A stretch of 64,000 nt of DNA from contig CM075943.1 in the NCBI GenBank assembly GCA_038030265.1, forward strand, positions 42,656,001-42,720,000, written 5' to 3'. Within the stretch, counting starts at the first letter, position 1, and each line of letters opens with the position of its first letter. Shown piece after piece: positions 35,298-46,944 of the stretch. The position numbers and the translations under genes were made by a program. Source of the DNA: Corythucha ciliata (lineage: Eukaryota > Arthropoda > Insecta > Hemiptera > Tingidae). A model generated the notes under the pieces. It worked only from the letters and a program-made list of their open reading frames with translations. It did not search any database and had not been told where the DNA came from.

Positions 35298-35519
35298 TGA
35301 ATTAGTTCTTTCTCATCCGTATACATATAATCATAATGTGTCTTTCATAAACCACTAATTGGCGTTTTCACGATTTGTGCAGTGTATCAGAGGTGGACCT
35401 ACACCAATGGGGGGGGGGCGGAAATCTTTATGTGAGTCTCTCTCATAATGAGACCCCTAGTCACTAAAGAACGAGAAATATAAATTTTACTTAGTGTTAA
35501 ATTATTGCTTATTCCTTAG

Positions 35520-36116
35520 TGCATGCAAAAATTCGTACCCGTAGGAGCCTATACTGTAATAACATTAGTCTTGTTCTTTTGATTTTGGTAAAAGAATTTT
35601 ATTTCATTTTTGTGAACGTTAAATTTGAACAAGTCTAAGAGGCTTTTATATTTCGTTCAATTTTTTAATTACAATTTTTAGTAAGATATACAGGATTCTT
35701 TGTGGACTTATCCTTTGAGAATAACGTTTGGCACATTTAGCCCTTGATCATCATAAACGTCACAACCAAGACGTTCACGTTCCGGTTGGATTAAGATTTA
35801 CCTTTACCTTTTGTGATTAGTGAAATTTAGTTTTACCTGCCAGTACGTATTAAGAAAATAGATTTAATTAGACTTTTTTATGTAAGCAAACGTGCATTTC
35901 AGGTTTTTAGTATTCTATTTTCTCGCGGGTTTAGTATTTATACTTTTACTGGGACTTGACCCTTAAAAGTCAGGTCACAATACGTTGACAGTGTTTGGTT
36001 TCTTGGGAAACCAAACACTGTGAAGGTGAGCAGCCGAAACCGTCTGTCAATGACGCACCTCGACGAGGGAAGACTGACAACGTAGGCTCCTACGACTATA
36101 CGTTTTTTGCATGCAA
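35520..36116. mobile_element. Inverted-repeat element containing the GAGGGAAGAC repeat, copy 2
   Basis: TGCATGCAAAAATTCGTACC then CGTAGGAGCCTA at 35521 is the inverse of TAGGCTCCTACGACTATACG...TGCATGCA at 36083-36114. Next to the right end come GCAGCCGAAACCGTC and GACGCACCTCGACGAGGGAA, as in the repeats at 18206 and 55249. A perfect 15 bp hairpin lies inside at 35988-36021. No ORF. Confidence 0.6.
35988..36021. repeat. Perfect 15 bp hairpin ACAGTGTTTGGTTTC / GAAACCAAACACTGT
   Basis: The two arms (35988-36002 and 36007-36021) are exact inverse copies around TTGG. It lies directly before GAAGGTGAGCAGCCGAAACC of the dispersed repeat. Confidence 0.85.
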
Positions 36117-36199
36117 AATATCATAGCATAAGCGCTTCTATTAACAATTTTAAGCTCTTTTTATCCCCGAATTAGCACTTTTTCTACACCTTACCAGAT

Positions 36200-36515
36200 T
36201 TCTATAATCTGCAATACCATCCTTTCCACTCTTCCCCTGAAATACAGCGTTTACACAGAATTAAGCAGGAGTGTCGAAAGCGATGGGAACGGACCAAATT
36301 CCCCCCGGACAAGCAATCGTTCAACAGAGCTAGCAATGATCTGAAGGTGGCTCTGAGAAAGGAAGAAGATGAAGCTGCTGCTTCTCGGATTGCGTCCCTA
36401 AATGCAGGGGATGGATCACTTTGGAGAAAGGCGAAGTCATTAACGAAACACTTTGAAAAAACACCGCCCCTCAAGCTGAACAATCGGGTACGGACACGAG
36501 ATAAGAGTTGGGTTA
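36200..36515 (+). pseudogene. Jockey-clade LINE ORF2, region between endonuclease and RT (part 1)
   Basis: The plus frame reads SSPEIQRLHRIKQECRKRWE, RTKFPPDKQSFNRASNDLKV, ALRKEEDEAAASRIASLNAG, DGSLWRKAKSLTKHFEKTPP, LKLNN. This is the typical Jockey linker (RRxRRRWQRTR-DPxDKxxxNRLxxxLKxAL...DGSLWxxxKxL) after the endonuclease. It starts abruptly, as expected for a 5'-truncated copy, and stops matching near 36510. It should join directly to part 2 at 37964. Confidence 0.7.
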
Positions 36516-36838
36516 TATTACCTTTCCTGGTTACCCCAAATTTATTACAGTATTGAGTGATTTGTACTTATATTTACTTAATTTAAACGTTCCAAAAGTT
36601 GTTTTATGAGCTGAAATTTAGGTCTATTGTAAGCAATTGATCCACAGACGGTGATAGTTTCTTCCGGTTTTCAGTCACTGAGGCAGAACAGAATGTGTAT
36701 TCCCCACATCGCTCGGCCAAGAAGTCTTGTCCCCAAGTTACTTGGAAAATGAATTTTGACTAGAGAATCATCAAAACGTGGTATTTTTATTCTATAATAC
36801 ACAAATGGCGTTTATTCGACCGATCCAAAAAGAACGAA

Positions 36839-36940
36839 ATGCCGGTGAACTACGCGTTTGTTGGGTGCTACTCGAGGGCTGGAAAGGACCGTGTATCCTT
36901 CTTCAGATTCTCTTCCAAGCATCAGGGTGAAGTAATCTTC
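36839..36940 (+). pseudogene. THAP-domain N-terminal remnant
   Basis: ATG at 36839 reads MPVNYAFVGCYSRAGKDRVS FFRF. THAP zinc fingers begin M-x-x-x-C-x-V-x-GC...K-x-x-S-x-F-x-F-P. The first zinc cysteine is replaced (NYAFVGC) and the motif ends soon after FFRFSSKHQGE, perhaps at a donor (AAGCATCAGG|GTGAAG). THAP domains occur in P-element-type transposases and in host genes. It lies in the insertion that splits the Jockey element. Confidence 0.4.
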
Positions 36941-36991
36941 TTCAGCGCTATAAAAGGAGCACGTGAACATTCTACGTTAAGCATTTCCCAA

Positions 36992-37162
36992 CGCTCTTTT
37001 CACACAAACGCGGTTTCACGAGGCCCCCGCGAGTAATCCGCGTGAATGCCACTTTCTCATCGAACCAAGTAATATGTGCCGCACGTGTGTAAAAGGTGTA
37101 CGTGGTCACTACGCGGCAGCCAAAACCGCGCCGCGTGAAACCTCGTATATGTGAAACGAGCC
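36992..37162. mobile_element. MITE-like, GGCTCGTTTCACA(T/C)A ends
   Basis: CGCTCTTTTCACACAAACGC then GGTTTCACGAGG at 36992 is the inverse of CCGCGTGAAACC, TCGTATATGTGAAACGAGCC at 37128-37162, with a few mismatches. A TAA follows the right end. It is GC-rich in the middle. It fits a PIF-Harbinger-type MITE. Confidence 0.55.
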
Positions 37163-37243
37163 TAACGCGCTAGTTGAAAGTTAAGCCACTTCCAAATTGA
37201 CGTGATGGCAACGTGAAAGGGTTTGAAATGAGTCGATTGCTCT

Positions 37244-37363
37244 GCCCCCCTATTCTGTAACTCATAACGCGTGCGTTAGCAAAATTTCTCAGCTGATTAC
37301 TTTCAATTATTCACCTTGTTTATTTCGCTAACGCACCCGTTATGAGTTACAGAATAGGGGGGC
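37244..37363. mobile_element. 120 bp MITE with 40 bp inverted ends
   Basis: GCCCCCCTATTCTGTAACTC then ATAACGCGTGCGTTAGCAAA at 37244 mirrors TTTCGCTAACGCACCCGTTA, TGAGTTACAGAATAGGGGGG ending at 37363. The spacer is about 38 bp. It lies inside the insertion between the two Jockey fragments. Confidence 0.85.
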
Positions 37364-37963
37364 TGGTCCCACTATAGTCACCCATTCGCATTTACGTTCC
37401 CGTACCGACAATAAATTGTGAACTCACAAAGCCCTTGTCTCCGGCATTCCGAACTCCCGAAGTACTAACTAAGCCACTTCTGTCGACGTGTTGCGGTTCA
37501 AGTGATTTCAAATCGCGAAATTCCTCTTGTGTGAATGCACTCACCACGTCATCGAGGCATTTACATTACCCAAGCTCGACATCGCCGGGAAATGACGGAC
37601 GTCTGTCGAATTGCCACTAATGAATCTTTGTACTAGAAAAGACACTATGATTGAAATAAGTTGCCCGATTTTTATTGATGACAAGATGTCAAATGTTGAG
37701 CGATTGGATACTCACGAGCAAGGACCGGCACCGATTTATTTTCATTTTTTTTTTAAATAGCGGCGATCCTTTCTTCGATAATCCCCCAGCTTAGTCACTT
37801 AAGTTCCATTTTACGTAATTTTGATGCCTACAAAGCTATCAAGACTGAGTTATTGAAAAAAAAAAAAAAAACCGATTTGCAGCAAGCTTCCAATGTAGAA
37901 CTTACATGAACGGGGCAACCAGGAATAGATAAGAATGCAATGCCAACTCGATCGTAACCTGCC

Positions 37964-38961
37964 GTGTCCTTTCCCAATAGCAACGTGTCAACAAATGAGG
38001 AGAAAGCAAACCTTTTTGCCACGGCTTTGGAACAACAATTCAGCCCAAATCCATGCACAGGTCCTAGCTATAACAACATGATTATCGAAGCAGTTGATGA
38101 ACCACTTCAACTGTGGAACCTGCAACTGCATATAACCCCTGGTCAAGTGCGCAATGCGATTAACAGGTCAAAGACAAGGAAGGCCCCTGGAAAAGATAAG
38201 ATCGTACAACCGCTTCTTCACGCGTTCCACCGAAAAGCCACGGTATTCCTCACGCAAATTTATTATGCCATGATTAGACTAGCTTACTTTCCCAAAACTT
38301 GGAAGGATGCTCTTATCGTTATGGTACCCAAACCGGGCAGAAACAAAAATGATTTTTCCAGCTATCGCCCAATCAGCCTGCTGTCCGGGTTATCAAAAAT
38401 ATTCGAGAGGCTGCTCCTACCTCATCTCATGATTTTCCTAGGCCCCATGATCCCAAACACTCAATTCGGCTTCAGACCCAGTCGCTCATGTCCACAGCAG
38501 CTTTACCGTGTCACTAACACGATCATGGATACTTTCGAAGAATGCTCTGTTTGCCTTGGTGTCTTTTTGGATGTAGAGAAGGCATTCGACCGATTATGGC
38601 ACCCTGGTCTCCTTGCCAAGATCAAGAATGTACCGCCGGATACATTGTATCGACTCGTGCAATCATATCTGTCGGACAGAACCTACTCAGTTATGATTGA
38701 TGATGCAGTCTCGTCCGTAAGATCCATTACCGCGGGAGTTCCCCAAGGAAGCGTGCTGGGGCCTATCCTCTACCTTGCCTTCTCGTCAGACTTTCCCCGA
38801 CCTAGTTCAAACTCCATCCTAGTGGCACAGTTCGCAGACGACATTGCAATTCTATGCACAGGATCGTACGATTCAACCAGCGGCGAGCTACAGCAAGTGC
38901 TACATGATGCAGAAGATTGGTGTAACAAATGGAGAATAAAGGTCAACCCAACCAAGTTGTT
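37964..38961 (+). pseudogene. Jockey-clade LINE reverse transcriptase (part 2)
   Basis: An open frame of about 330 codons starts at EEKANLFATALEQQFSPNP, the block that follows the part 1 linker in Jockey ORF2. RT motifs are in order: KAPGKDKI, SYRPISLLSGLSKIFERLLL, LDVEKAFDRLWHPGL (motif A Asp), AGVPQGSVLGPILY (motif B), FADDIAIL (motif C, catalytic DD) and KWRIKVNPTK. All catalytic residues are intact. Homology stops sharply after NPTKL at about 38961, where an AT-rich and then poly-A sequence replaces the thumb and 3' end. With a missing 5' end, an insertion and a lost 3' end, the element is dead. Confidence 0.85.
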
Positions 38962-39452
38962 ATTTTTTAATTTTCTTCTTTTCCTTGTTCTCCCTTTTCT
39001 TTCTTCATTCAATTTGAAAAAAAAAAAAACGGCTGCTTCAGAGCTTCATTTTTATGTATTAATTATTATTCGGGCTTGGAACAATTAATTATAGCCACAA
39101 ATCATATGTTCCGATCTGAACAAACTGTTTTTATTGAAAAATAAAATAAGACTCACTTGCCTTTTTGCCTTTGAGGAGAGCGGTGACTTTTGTTCAATTT
39201 TTGTCTTGTCGTCGTAACGTGTGTTTTCGAGGTACAATCACTCGTCCGTAGAATTGACTTGGGCCAAACCTCAACACTCGTCCGAAGAATTGACTTCGGT
39301 AAAATCTTAGTCGTCCGATCGATTTAATTATTCATCGTGAAATCGTTTTCGTCGCCTTTCGACTGACTGGGCTTCCGACGTTTCACACTCGTCTACGCCA
39401 ACTCGTCGTCGACCTCACTTTTTTTTTGTTTCGATACCATCGCCGACAAGGG

Positions 39453-40674
39453 TAATTCCACTAAAAGTGGCGAAATCAGGGCTAGCAAGTCTCGATACTT
39501 TTTTGGCTACATTGTCAAAGTTTTCCTATCCAAACATGTATTTCCATCACGTACGAACAAAATCTACGCACCAGCAGAAAAGTTTCTTTACCCGGGGGGA
39601 AGGGGGGCATCACGGCAATTATTAATAATCAGCGGTCCAGGGGAATGACAAAACCAAGAGGGTAGTAATCTCTTCTCCCTCAGCACTTCTTCTTTTGATT
39701 TTGTTTCTTTGGTTCAATGATTGTATTGATACGAATTGATCTGTAAGGAAAGATGGAATTGTAATGCAATTTTTCGTAGCTGCGTTGAGCTCCGCTACGT
39801 CAGTCAGCATCATCCACGCTTATAAGGCCAAGAAAACGAAAAGGTAGTTTGCTCACCAAATATCAAGGGAAGAAAATAATGTCCTTCCCCTAGTCAGCAG
39901 TCATTCCCCCTGGCATGCCCACTAATATTATGTTGATCCAGGGGAATGACGCACAGGGGAATGACAAAACTCAGTTTTTCCAATTTTAATCCCATCAAAG
40001 TAACTTCTTAACGTGTAAAAGAAATATTTCTGGAGGCTCACCAGCTAACCCAACCAATTTTAGAAGAAAAACAAAATCAACTGCGTCAAACAGGCCAGTT
40101 ATGGGTAACAGGGGAATGACAGATAATAAAAATACTCACCAAGAACTTGAGCGATGGTCGTCTAGCACCGACGACACAATGCACATTGAGCTTAAAGCGG
40201 GGCTGAGCCGAACCTTGGAGTAACAGGCCTGCCATCCTCCGTTTTCAAAGCGCACATGACAGTAATAGTTATCCTTCTACTGGGCCAGCAAGATTTCACA
40301 GGGGAATGATCCTAAACCTATGGGACACGATACTTTTAGGGAGCATGTGCACCTAAAATCATGAGGATAAAGTTGTCTCTTCTGGACCACTTTATGAGCA
40401 CATATGAGCCTTTGCAGTTTTCCAGAGTCTCAAACTGAAAGACTTTTGTTCCTTGAGGCGCACGTGTACGAGAGAATGGACAGACCAGAGGAATGACATT
40501 TGGGCCATTTCGTAATTTTTTATGTTATTGCAGGTCCTCTATTTCAGAAGACAAAATTAGGATGGTCTCGGACATGGCAGTGCCATTTGATTCCCCCCCC
40601 CCCGCTGCAATACTAAACACAGTTTCCGTCACAGGTTGGGAAAAGACATGATTTCGCCACTTGTAGTGGAATTA
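39453..40674. mobile_element. 1.2 kb TIR element with internal CAGGGGAATGAC repeats
   Basis: TAATTCCACTAAAAGTGGCG then AAATC at 39453 mirrors GATTTCGCCACTTGTAGTGG then AATTA ending at 40674. Between them CAGGGGAATGAC or close variants (GGGGAATGAC, CAGAGGAATGAC) occur at about 39638, 39937, 39954, 40109, 40300 and 40488. No transposase frame is present. The inner motif repeats could be binding sites for a transposase supplied elsewhere. Confidence 0.65.
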
Positions 40675-40959
40675 GCTACAACCACCGTCGTGTCTCCTCG
40701 GCCGCCTTAGTGCGGCATCGCGTTTTCGAACACATAAAATCTAATATTTAAGTGAGTTTGGTTCGTCACTAATTATTTGTGTTGTTCCAGAATTTTAATT
40801 AATCAATATTTTCATTGCCAGCTCCTTTCCAAGCAGTCCGTTAATCCTTCTGATCTTCAAAATTGTCAATAAATAACTATTTTCTCAAGGTCCTCCGTAA
40901 TAAATTTTTTTTCTATTCTTTTTTTGTATTTCCTTGATTTTTCTCTATACAACACAAGT

Positions 40960-41740
40960 CAAGGTTCGTTAGGTTCATCGCGCATTAGCTCTTATTACCA
41001 ACTTCAGCCGTGAAGTAGCGTTTTTACCCTGCGATACAGCGATTTTACTCAATTTTAGCTGCGATTTAGCGCTTTTTCTTAATTCTGACCGTGAATTAGC
41101 GCCTTATTTCATTCCTATCCATGAATTAGCGATTTTCTCACCCACGAAGTAGTGTTTTTATTCGTGAATTAGCAATTTTTCTTTATTTCATCCACGAATT
41201 TTCTCACTTTTACCCATTAAGTACCTAGCATTTTTTCTAAATTTTAGCCGATGACTTGGTTTCAATTTAATTTTCGCCGTAAAATAGCCTATGTATACTC
41301 AGCGAATTAGCATTCTCTCAGTTTTAGCCACGAATTAGCGCCTTTTCTCGGTTTTAGCAATTAGCGGTGTTTTCTTTTCTATTCATGAATTAGCGTTTTT
41401 CTCATCCATAGTCATAAAGTGTCCTCCAGAATCCAGAAACCACGAAATGGTGTTTTCTCGATTTGGGACGTTCGTTAATTAACGTTTTTCTCCGTTTTAG
41501 CCGCAAATGAGCACTTGTTTCTTATTTTAGCCGCGATTTATTGAATTATGGCCATGAATTAGTGATTTTTCTGATCTTTATAGGCACGGTATGTTGCCCC
41601 CAGCTAGCAACCACAAACGGCGTTTTTTGATTTTGAATTAGCGTTTTTCTCTTATTTTAGCCGTAAAAGGGCCACCATAAGCCAAAAAATCGCAATGTTT
41701 CTCAATTTTCGCCTCGGAATACATTTTGACGGATTTATGA
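40960..41740 (+). repeat. Minisatellite of the GAATTAGCGCTTTTTCTCAATTTTAGCCGC family
   Basis: At least 25 imperfect units of about 30 bases. Spacing between successive GAATTAGCG cores (for example near 41092 and 41123) is about 31. No gene. Confidence 0.85.
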
Positions 41741-42770
41741 CGGAATTTCGAGCTTGATTTGACGGGAAAAGCTAAAAAATGTCAGTTGGCAACGCTGCCT
41801 ATAAGAGGCTGGCAAATAACCCGAAAAATTACCAATTTTGGCTATAGTGTACTATAGAATGCCAACTTTCCAGCACAAAACTGGAAGGAGGAGGGAGTAA
41901 GTGAGGCGTGTTTCATTAGTAAACGATTCTGCGTTGCGAGGAGAAATTCTGCCCTTCGAGATTTTACGTTTGAGACGGACTAAAAACCAACTTGGTCCGA
42001 ACCAGAGCTCGGAAAAGAATCGGTGAGAAAGTAAATGAGTGAGTGCGTACTGCGTATGTGAGGTTGAAACATGGAGTTATAAGTACCAGCGAGAGCGAGA
42101 TAGAACAAGTGAGTGAATGAATGGAAAGAGACGAAGGAAGAAAAGACCCTTTTTCTCCCCCCGTACCTTCATCGCCGTCTTTATCCCTTTTCTCTGCTTT
42201 CCCTTCCACTCATACCAAATCAATATATAGAGTACAGTAAAAGGGATGGAAGTTGCGGAGGGGTTGAAGGAAAGGGCTGTTCATGGATTGAGGGGGGGGG
42301 GCTGGGAAGAAGACTAGGAGAGACTAAGCCGTAAAGTCGGCTGACTTAGCCCTAAAGCCCCCGGACTTCACCCCATAGGACCTCTTCAAATTTGTCCAAG
42401 TTAAAGGAGCGCTCTTTCACTTTGTACCTATATACTTACCTAGTAGACGGCTCCCCTCTTCACTTACTTTGCCCTATTTATTGACAGCAGAATTTTTTTC
42501 CCGCCGTCTCTTTATTTCTTCGAAATTACGGCGTGAATTAACCATTTCAATGTTCCCACTGCTGTTTTTTCCTACATCAATCAGACGAATAAAGGCACCA
42601 ACTCTATTTTTATTCAATTAAATGCTAGATTTTTGCACATCTGACGCACTCATCCTCCAATTTCATTCCTATAGCGAAAATGTAAATTTTTGAACAGAAA
42701 AACAACTAAACGACAAAATATTGGCTAAATGAATAAAAGGGGAGGACGAATTACCTAGCACGAAAGAGAC
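41741..42770. other. Upstream region of the CAAX protease gene
   Basis: AT-rich sequence with G and C tracts and two unsupported short frames. Any promoter of the protease gene at 42771 should lie in its last few hundred bases, but no clear core element can be assigned. Confidence 0.4.
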
Positions 42771-44496
42771 ATGGAGCCCAAACGCTTCCTGGACATTTAC
42801 ATCGCAGGGTTATGGTTGTCGACGACGTGGAAACACTACTTGTTTTCACGTCAGGTATTCGATTTTTAATGAAAACCATCGCATTTGAATTGTGAACAAA
42901 CTTGAAAACTTAGTTGAAAGTGTTACGAAAGAATCCGGGCGTACCACAAGTACTGGAGGCCCATGTCTCGAACGAGGTGTACCAATCTAAACGGAGTAGA
43001 ATGTCCAGGCATTTGCGGTTCGGCATAGTGACCTCTTGGATCGGACTGGCGATTAAAACGGTGACGATTTATCCTTCCCTTTTAATTACTCTCCCCCTCC
43101 ACGACGTTGTTTTTCTCGGTAAAGAAATGAAAAAATGACGTAATTTTAGACGCGGTCTGTATCATAATGTATAGATCGGGCTGAGACGCGCCTCACTCGC
43201 CAACACGTGGGCTTTCACTGCTGCCTACAGCTCAGACGTCGGTCAAAGAGTTTTATTTTACTGTATTTTCGAAGTGATTTCTGTTAAGACGCCGGTAATT
43301 TTATTCAGTATAGCTGGTTTCTTGTTGAGTCTAATCGATGCATCCGGTGATTCAAACGCGAGTATTTCGAGAGGGGGAGAATAAAAACGCTCAATTCTGG
43401 TCAACATCAATTTATACTGTGCAGGTTTCCCTTGGAAAACTGATTTTCACCCTATTTTACGTCGCCGTTCTCTGCGTTTCAACGGTACTATCAACGGCGA
43501 TTCTGGTCTACCTAACGGACAGCTACGGAGTTAACATTTTTTTTTACTTGTTACTTCCAATTATGGCGGTCACGTTTGTCTCGACGGTTCTTTTCGTCAA
43601 AATAGTCGCTCCTACGGTCTACGAGCCTCTACCCGAAGGGGACGTTCGAGATCGGGTACTTTCAGTGGCACGGGCCGCTCAGTTTTCCCAGACAAGAATT
43701 TACTGTTTGCCGAGTAAACACAAAAAAATATGAAAATTGAATGTTTTGAACGCGCGCGTATTATTTCATCAAATTCTCCTAGATGATTCGGCGGTTGAAA
43801 CTGAAGGTCATCCGAACGCTTATTTCATGGGGACACTAGGAGTGAACATGATTTTGGTATCGCAAGGACTTTTGGATACGATGAGAGCGGAAGAAGTTGC
43901 TGCCGTGGTGGCTCATGAGATGGGTCACTGGAATTTTTACCACACGACTATAAGCTATGCTCTCGCTGTGGTAAAGGAATTAAGCAAATGACGCATTTTT
44001 ATACATAAAAAAGGTATACTTGTTTGAAATCAGGCGGAAACGATCGCGTTTAGCATGGCTATGAGATGGTCCTACGGCAATTCGTGGTTCTTAGAAGCGT
44101 TCGGATTTGACGTAGTCGGTGATAACCCTCATCCGGCGATCGGAATGTACATTATGGCCAGCCAAGTTTACTACCTCGTTAGAACAGTGAGTTCAAAGCC
44201 GTACCACTACATATTCACCACTCTGATGGCAATCAACTCCTCCGCAATTATCCCAGGTATGGCGCGGTATCTCGAACTCGATCAATATATCCTGCGAATA
44301 CGTCGCTGACGATTACTCATACTCACTCGGCCAGGGTCCTGGCCTTAGACGAGCTCTCCTCAACATCGCCGAACACACTAGCGGTTTTCCACTGTACGAC
44401 CATCTATTCGCGGCTTGGTTTTTCGGTCATCCAACTCTTCTCAGAAGGATTGAAAGGATTGACAATCGAGAAGGCAATGCCCAAGGCCGCCAATAA
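42771..44496 (+). CDS. STE24: CAAX prenyl protease 1 (STE24/ZMPSTE24, M48 family), divergent
   Basis: Zinc metalloprotease of the ER membrane that removes the last three residues of prenylated CAAX proteins. Exons: 42771-42854 (MEPKRFLDIYIAGLWLSTTW), 42914-43118, 43425-43713, 43783-43970, 44034-44186 and 44257-44496, with introns of about 59 to 70 bp apart from the gap at 43119-43424. Exon 43425 carries transmembrane helices and YEPLPEGDVRDRV. The next has HPNAYFMGTLG and the zinc motif AHEMGHW (His codons 43914 and 43926). The last has CEYVADDYSYSLG, whose Glu is the third zinc ligand, then FFGHPTLLRRIERI and TAA. Between 43119 and 43424 an exon for the third helix is expected. Fragments are visible (QRVLFYCIFEV; VIQTRVFREGENKNAQFW), but stops block a clean join. 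So this is a divergent gene copy or a recent pseudogene. Length would be about 430 residues, normal for the family. Confidence 0.8.
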
Positions 44497-46200
44497 TACA
44501 CCCATACACACAGCACATCGGCCTCATTTTTGCTTTTCTTGAACTTATCAAGGATTCCCCGACAGTCCGGCACGTAAGCGCCTCAATATAAAATGATTTT
44601 TGAATATTAAAACACCCTCCCCCTCCCCATCATCACAATCGCTTATAAGTCGGAGGGGGACGACGTGACGTACTGGAAGAGTGGAGGATGCTTGGTGAAA
44701 CGAAGGGCTTTATGGGTTTCATCTATTTCGGAGGATTTGAAGCGAAACGTTATATACTAAAAGGGGGGAAGTGCCTATAAGGTGATGAGGAGTGTAAGGG
44801 GGTACAGGGAGGAAGGGAAAGAGTCGGGCTTCATTAACCGCGGCTTAAAGGGCGAAGGGTGGACCTTTCCAAAGCGTCGCTCACGGTAGCGCGAAACATA
44901 TATATTCAACAAGTCGGTATACGCGCAATTAACCCGGAGAAATAGAGAAGTGGAGAACAGTTCCACGGAAAAGGGGAGAGGAAAGTTGCTTGCGGGGCTT
45001 CTGGAATCGGTGAAGTGATAGCCTTGGATTGAACTTTGAGCTTAGGTGAACGACGTGGGGTGATGTGGTGGGAGGAGGGTCATTTTGCCTCTGTTTCAAT
45101 GGGAAAATTGCACAATTTTCAAAAAATGTTAGCTCTTCTGGAAAAGATAGTTGTTTTTATTGGTCGACCAACCGAATTGAGACGCAAAATTTCAATCCAC
45201 TTTGCTGAATCAATCAGTTTTGGTGTCTGAATTGTCCGTTTCTCAGCTAATAGAACCGACTTCACTGTTCTTTACCATCAGATTCGTGGTCTAATGGCCC
45301 ACCGTTTGGGTGCAGAATGGAAACAATGATGTCGAAGCCGAATATTTATTTACTGGACCTGGAATTATCTGTTTCCCAGTTTCCACGGTAGAAAAAACGC
45401 ACTGTCGGGCTTAATCTTCGATTTGTCGCTGCGTACGCTTTTTACGTCGTTGTTACATGTTTTTATATGTCTGAGTACCAGATTCTGGTAATTTAACATA
45501 AGCTTTGGTCACTAATGAGTCAAACATGAGGAGTTTCTGATGCAGATGCCGTTTAATACTTGGTATGTACTATACACTCGGAGATATTTGGCCAAGTTAA
45601 TAGGGGGGGGGGGGAGCCAATAGTGAACTCAACCACAGATCCATTGCTTATCTAGTTTTAGGCTATAAATAGTAAGCATTTGAGAGTAAAAATAAACCGA
45701 TTATTACGCAGACTAGCAAGATCCTGCTTCTAAGACCCCCCCCCCCCCGTCAGCTATCTTGTACTCCGCCGAGGACGCTCCATGACATACCCTCCTCCCC
45801 ACGGGACGATCCGCTCTCCACACCAGGCTCCATGAAATCAGCCATGAAACATGCCCAGGAGCGGTTTTACGCCGGCGTGGTGGGGGTGGCGGTAAACTTT
45901 GTTCTCAACCCCCCCCCCAATTATTTAACAAATTTCACACTTATTCTAATTTCTTAATTTTCTTTTTTAAAAAACGAAAGCCCACTGTTTCCGGTTCCTA
46001 AAAACCAGATGTTTTATTACAGTGTTTGAGATCTGCTCGAGACTCTGGGTGAATCTAGAACATAATAGGCGATTTGAATTTAATAAATAAATAAAAAAAG
46101 TGGATTTCGGTCCCAGAACATTCCGCCGAAAAACCAGAACCACCGACTCGCGCTGCGCGGGCGAGGGTTCGCCTCAATATTTTATCCATAAGGAATCATG
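44497..46200. other. No gene identified
   Basis: 3' flank of the protease gene with G and C tracts (44766, 45604, 45737 and 45910). No supported frames. Confidence 0.45.
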
Positions 46201-46720
46201 CGCGTCTTGCTCTTTCAACAAAACAAAACCCAAATAGCGCAATTTAGGTTAATTTGACTCCAAATTTCGCTTTTTCAAAACCATTTTTTTTATTCGGCCC
46301 GTTCAAATCCAAATTTTAGAGATTTTTGATCTCGCAAAAACAAAATTTGACGGGCCTTTCAAACTCCAACTTCGGGTTGGTTTGATAGGTCTTTTAAACT
46401 CCAATTTTACGGTCCTTTGCTCTTTTAAAACAAAATTTATTAGATTTGGATTCTTCAAAATCCAATTTCGGCGGTTTACGCATGATGAGACACCTAATAT
46501 CATGGCTTTAGCTCCCTACAAAATTTTGGTTATTACGAAACAAATTACTGTTTCAAACCACAGCGTCGCCGCAGAAGTGTGATTCGAGCAATTTGTGATT
46601 AGAACGATCTGTGATCTGAGCATTTTGATGTTGGAGCACTGTGTGGTTCGTGGTCTGTGTGGATGGTGGTTCGATCAATTTGTGGTTACAACGTTTTGTG
46701 GTTCAAGCATTGTGTGATAT
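46200..46720 (+). repeat. Two short degenerate arrays
   Basis: At 46230-46480 units of about 30 bases (TTTTAAA-CCAATTTCG-GGTTTG) resemble the 29390 family. At 46575-46720 another unit, GTGATTCGAGCAATTTGTG, repeats about six times. No gene. Confidence 0.55.
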
Positions 46721-46762
46721 TCCATAGTAGCGTACTGACCGTGACGCAGCGGTGAGAAGGGA

Positions 46763-46944
46763 CGAATCAACGCTTTGAAACCTAAAAATCCCTTACTTTC
46801 TCATATTTAAACTTTCGGGAGGCCCCCCCTGTGAACGGTGACGAGAGGCATCAGATCGTCCTAGAGGCCACCGTCCAGAGGAGGGCACTTGAAAGCTTAA
46901 AAATGAAAAAAATAGGGATTTTTATGGTTTAAAGCGTTGATTCG
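46763..46944. mobile_element. MITE-like, CGAATCAACGCTTT ends with 65 bp arms
   Basis: CGAATCAACGCTTTGAAACC then TAAAAATCCCT at 46763 mirrors AGGGATTTTTATGGTTTAAA, GCGTTGATTCG ending at 46944. The similarity continues inward to GAGGCC/GGCACT. A C tract lies in the spacer. The right flank (TGGCTAATATTTAGG) is minisatellite sequence. Confidence 0.7.
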
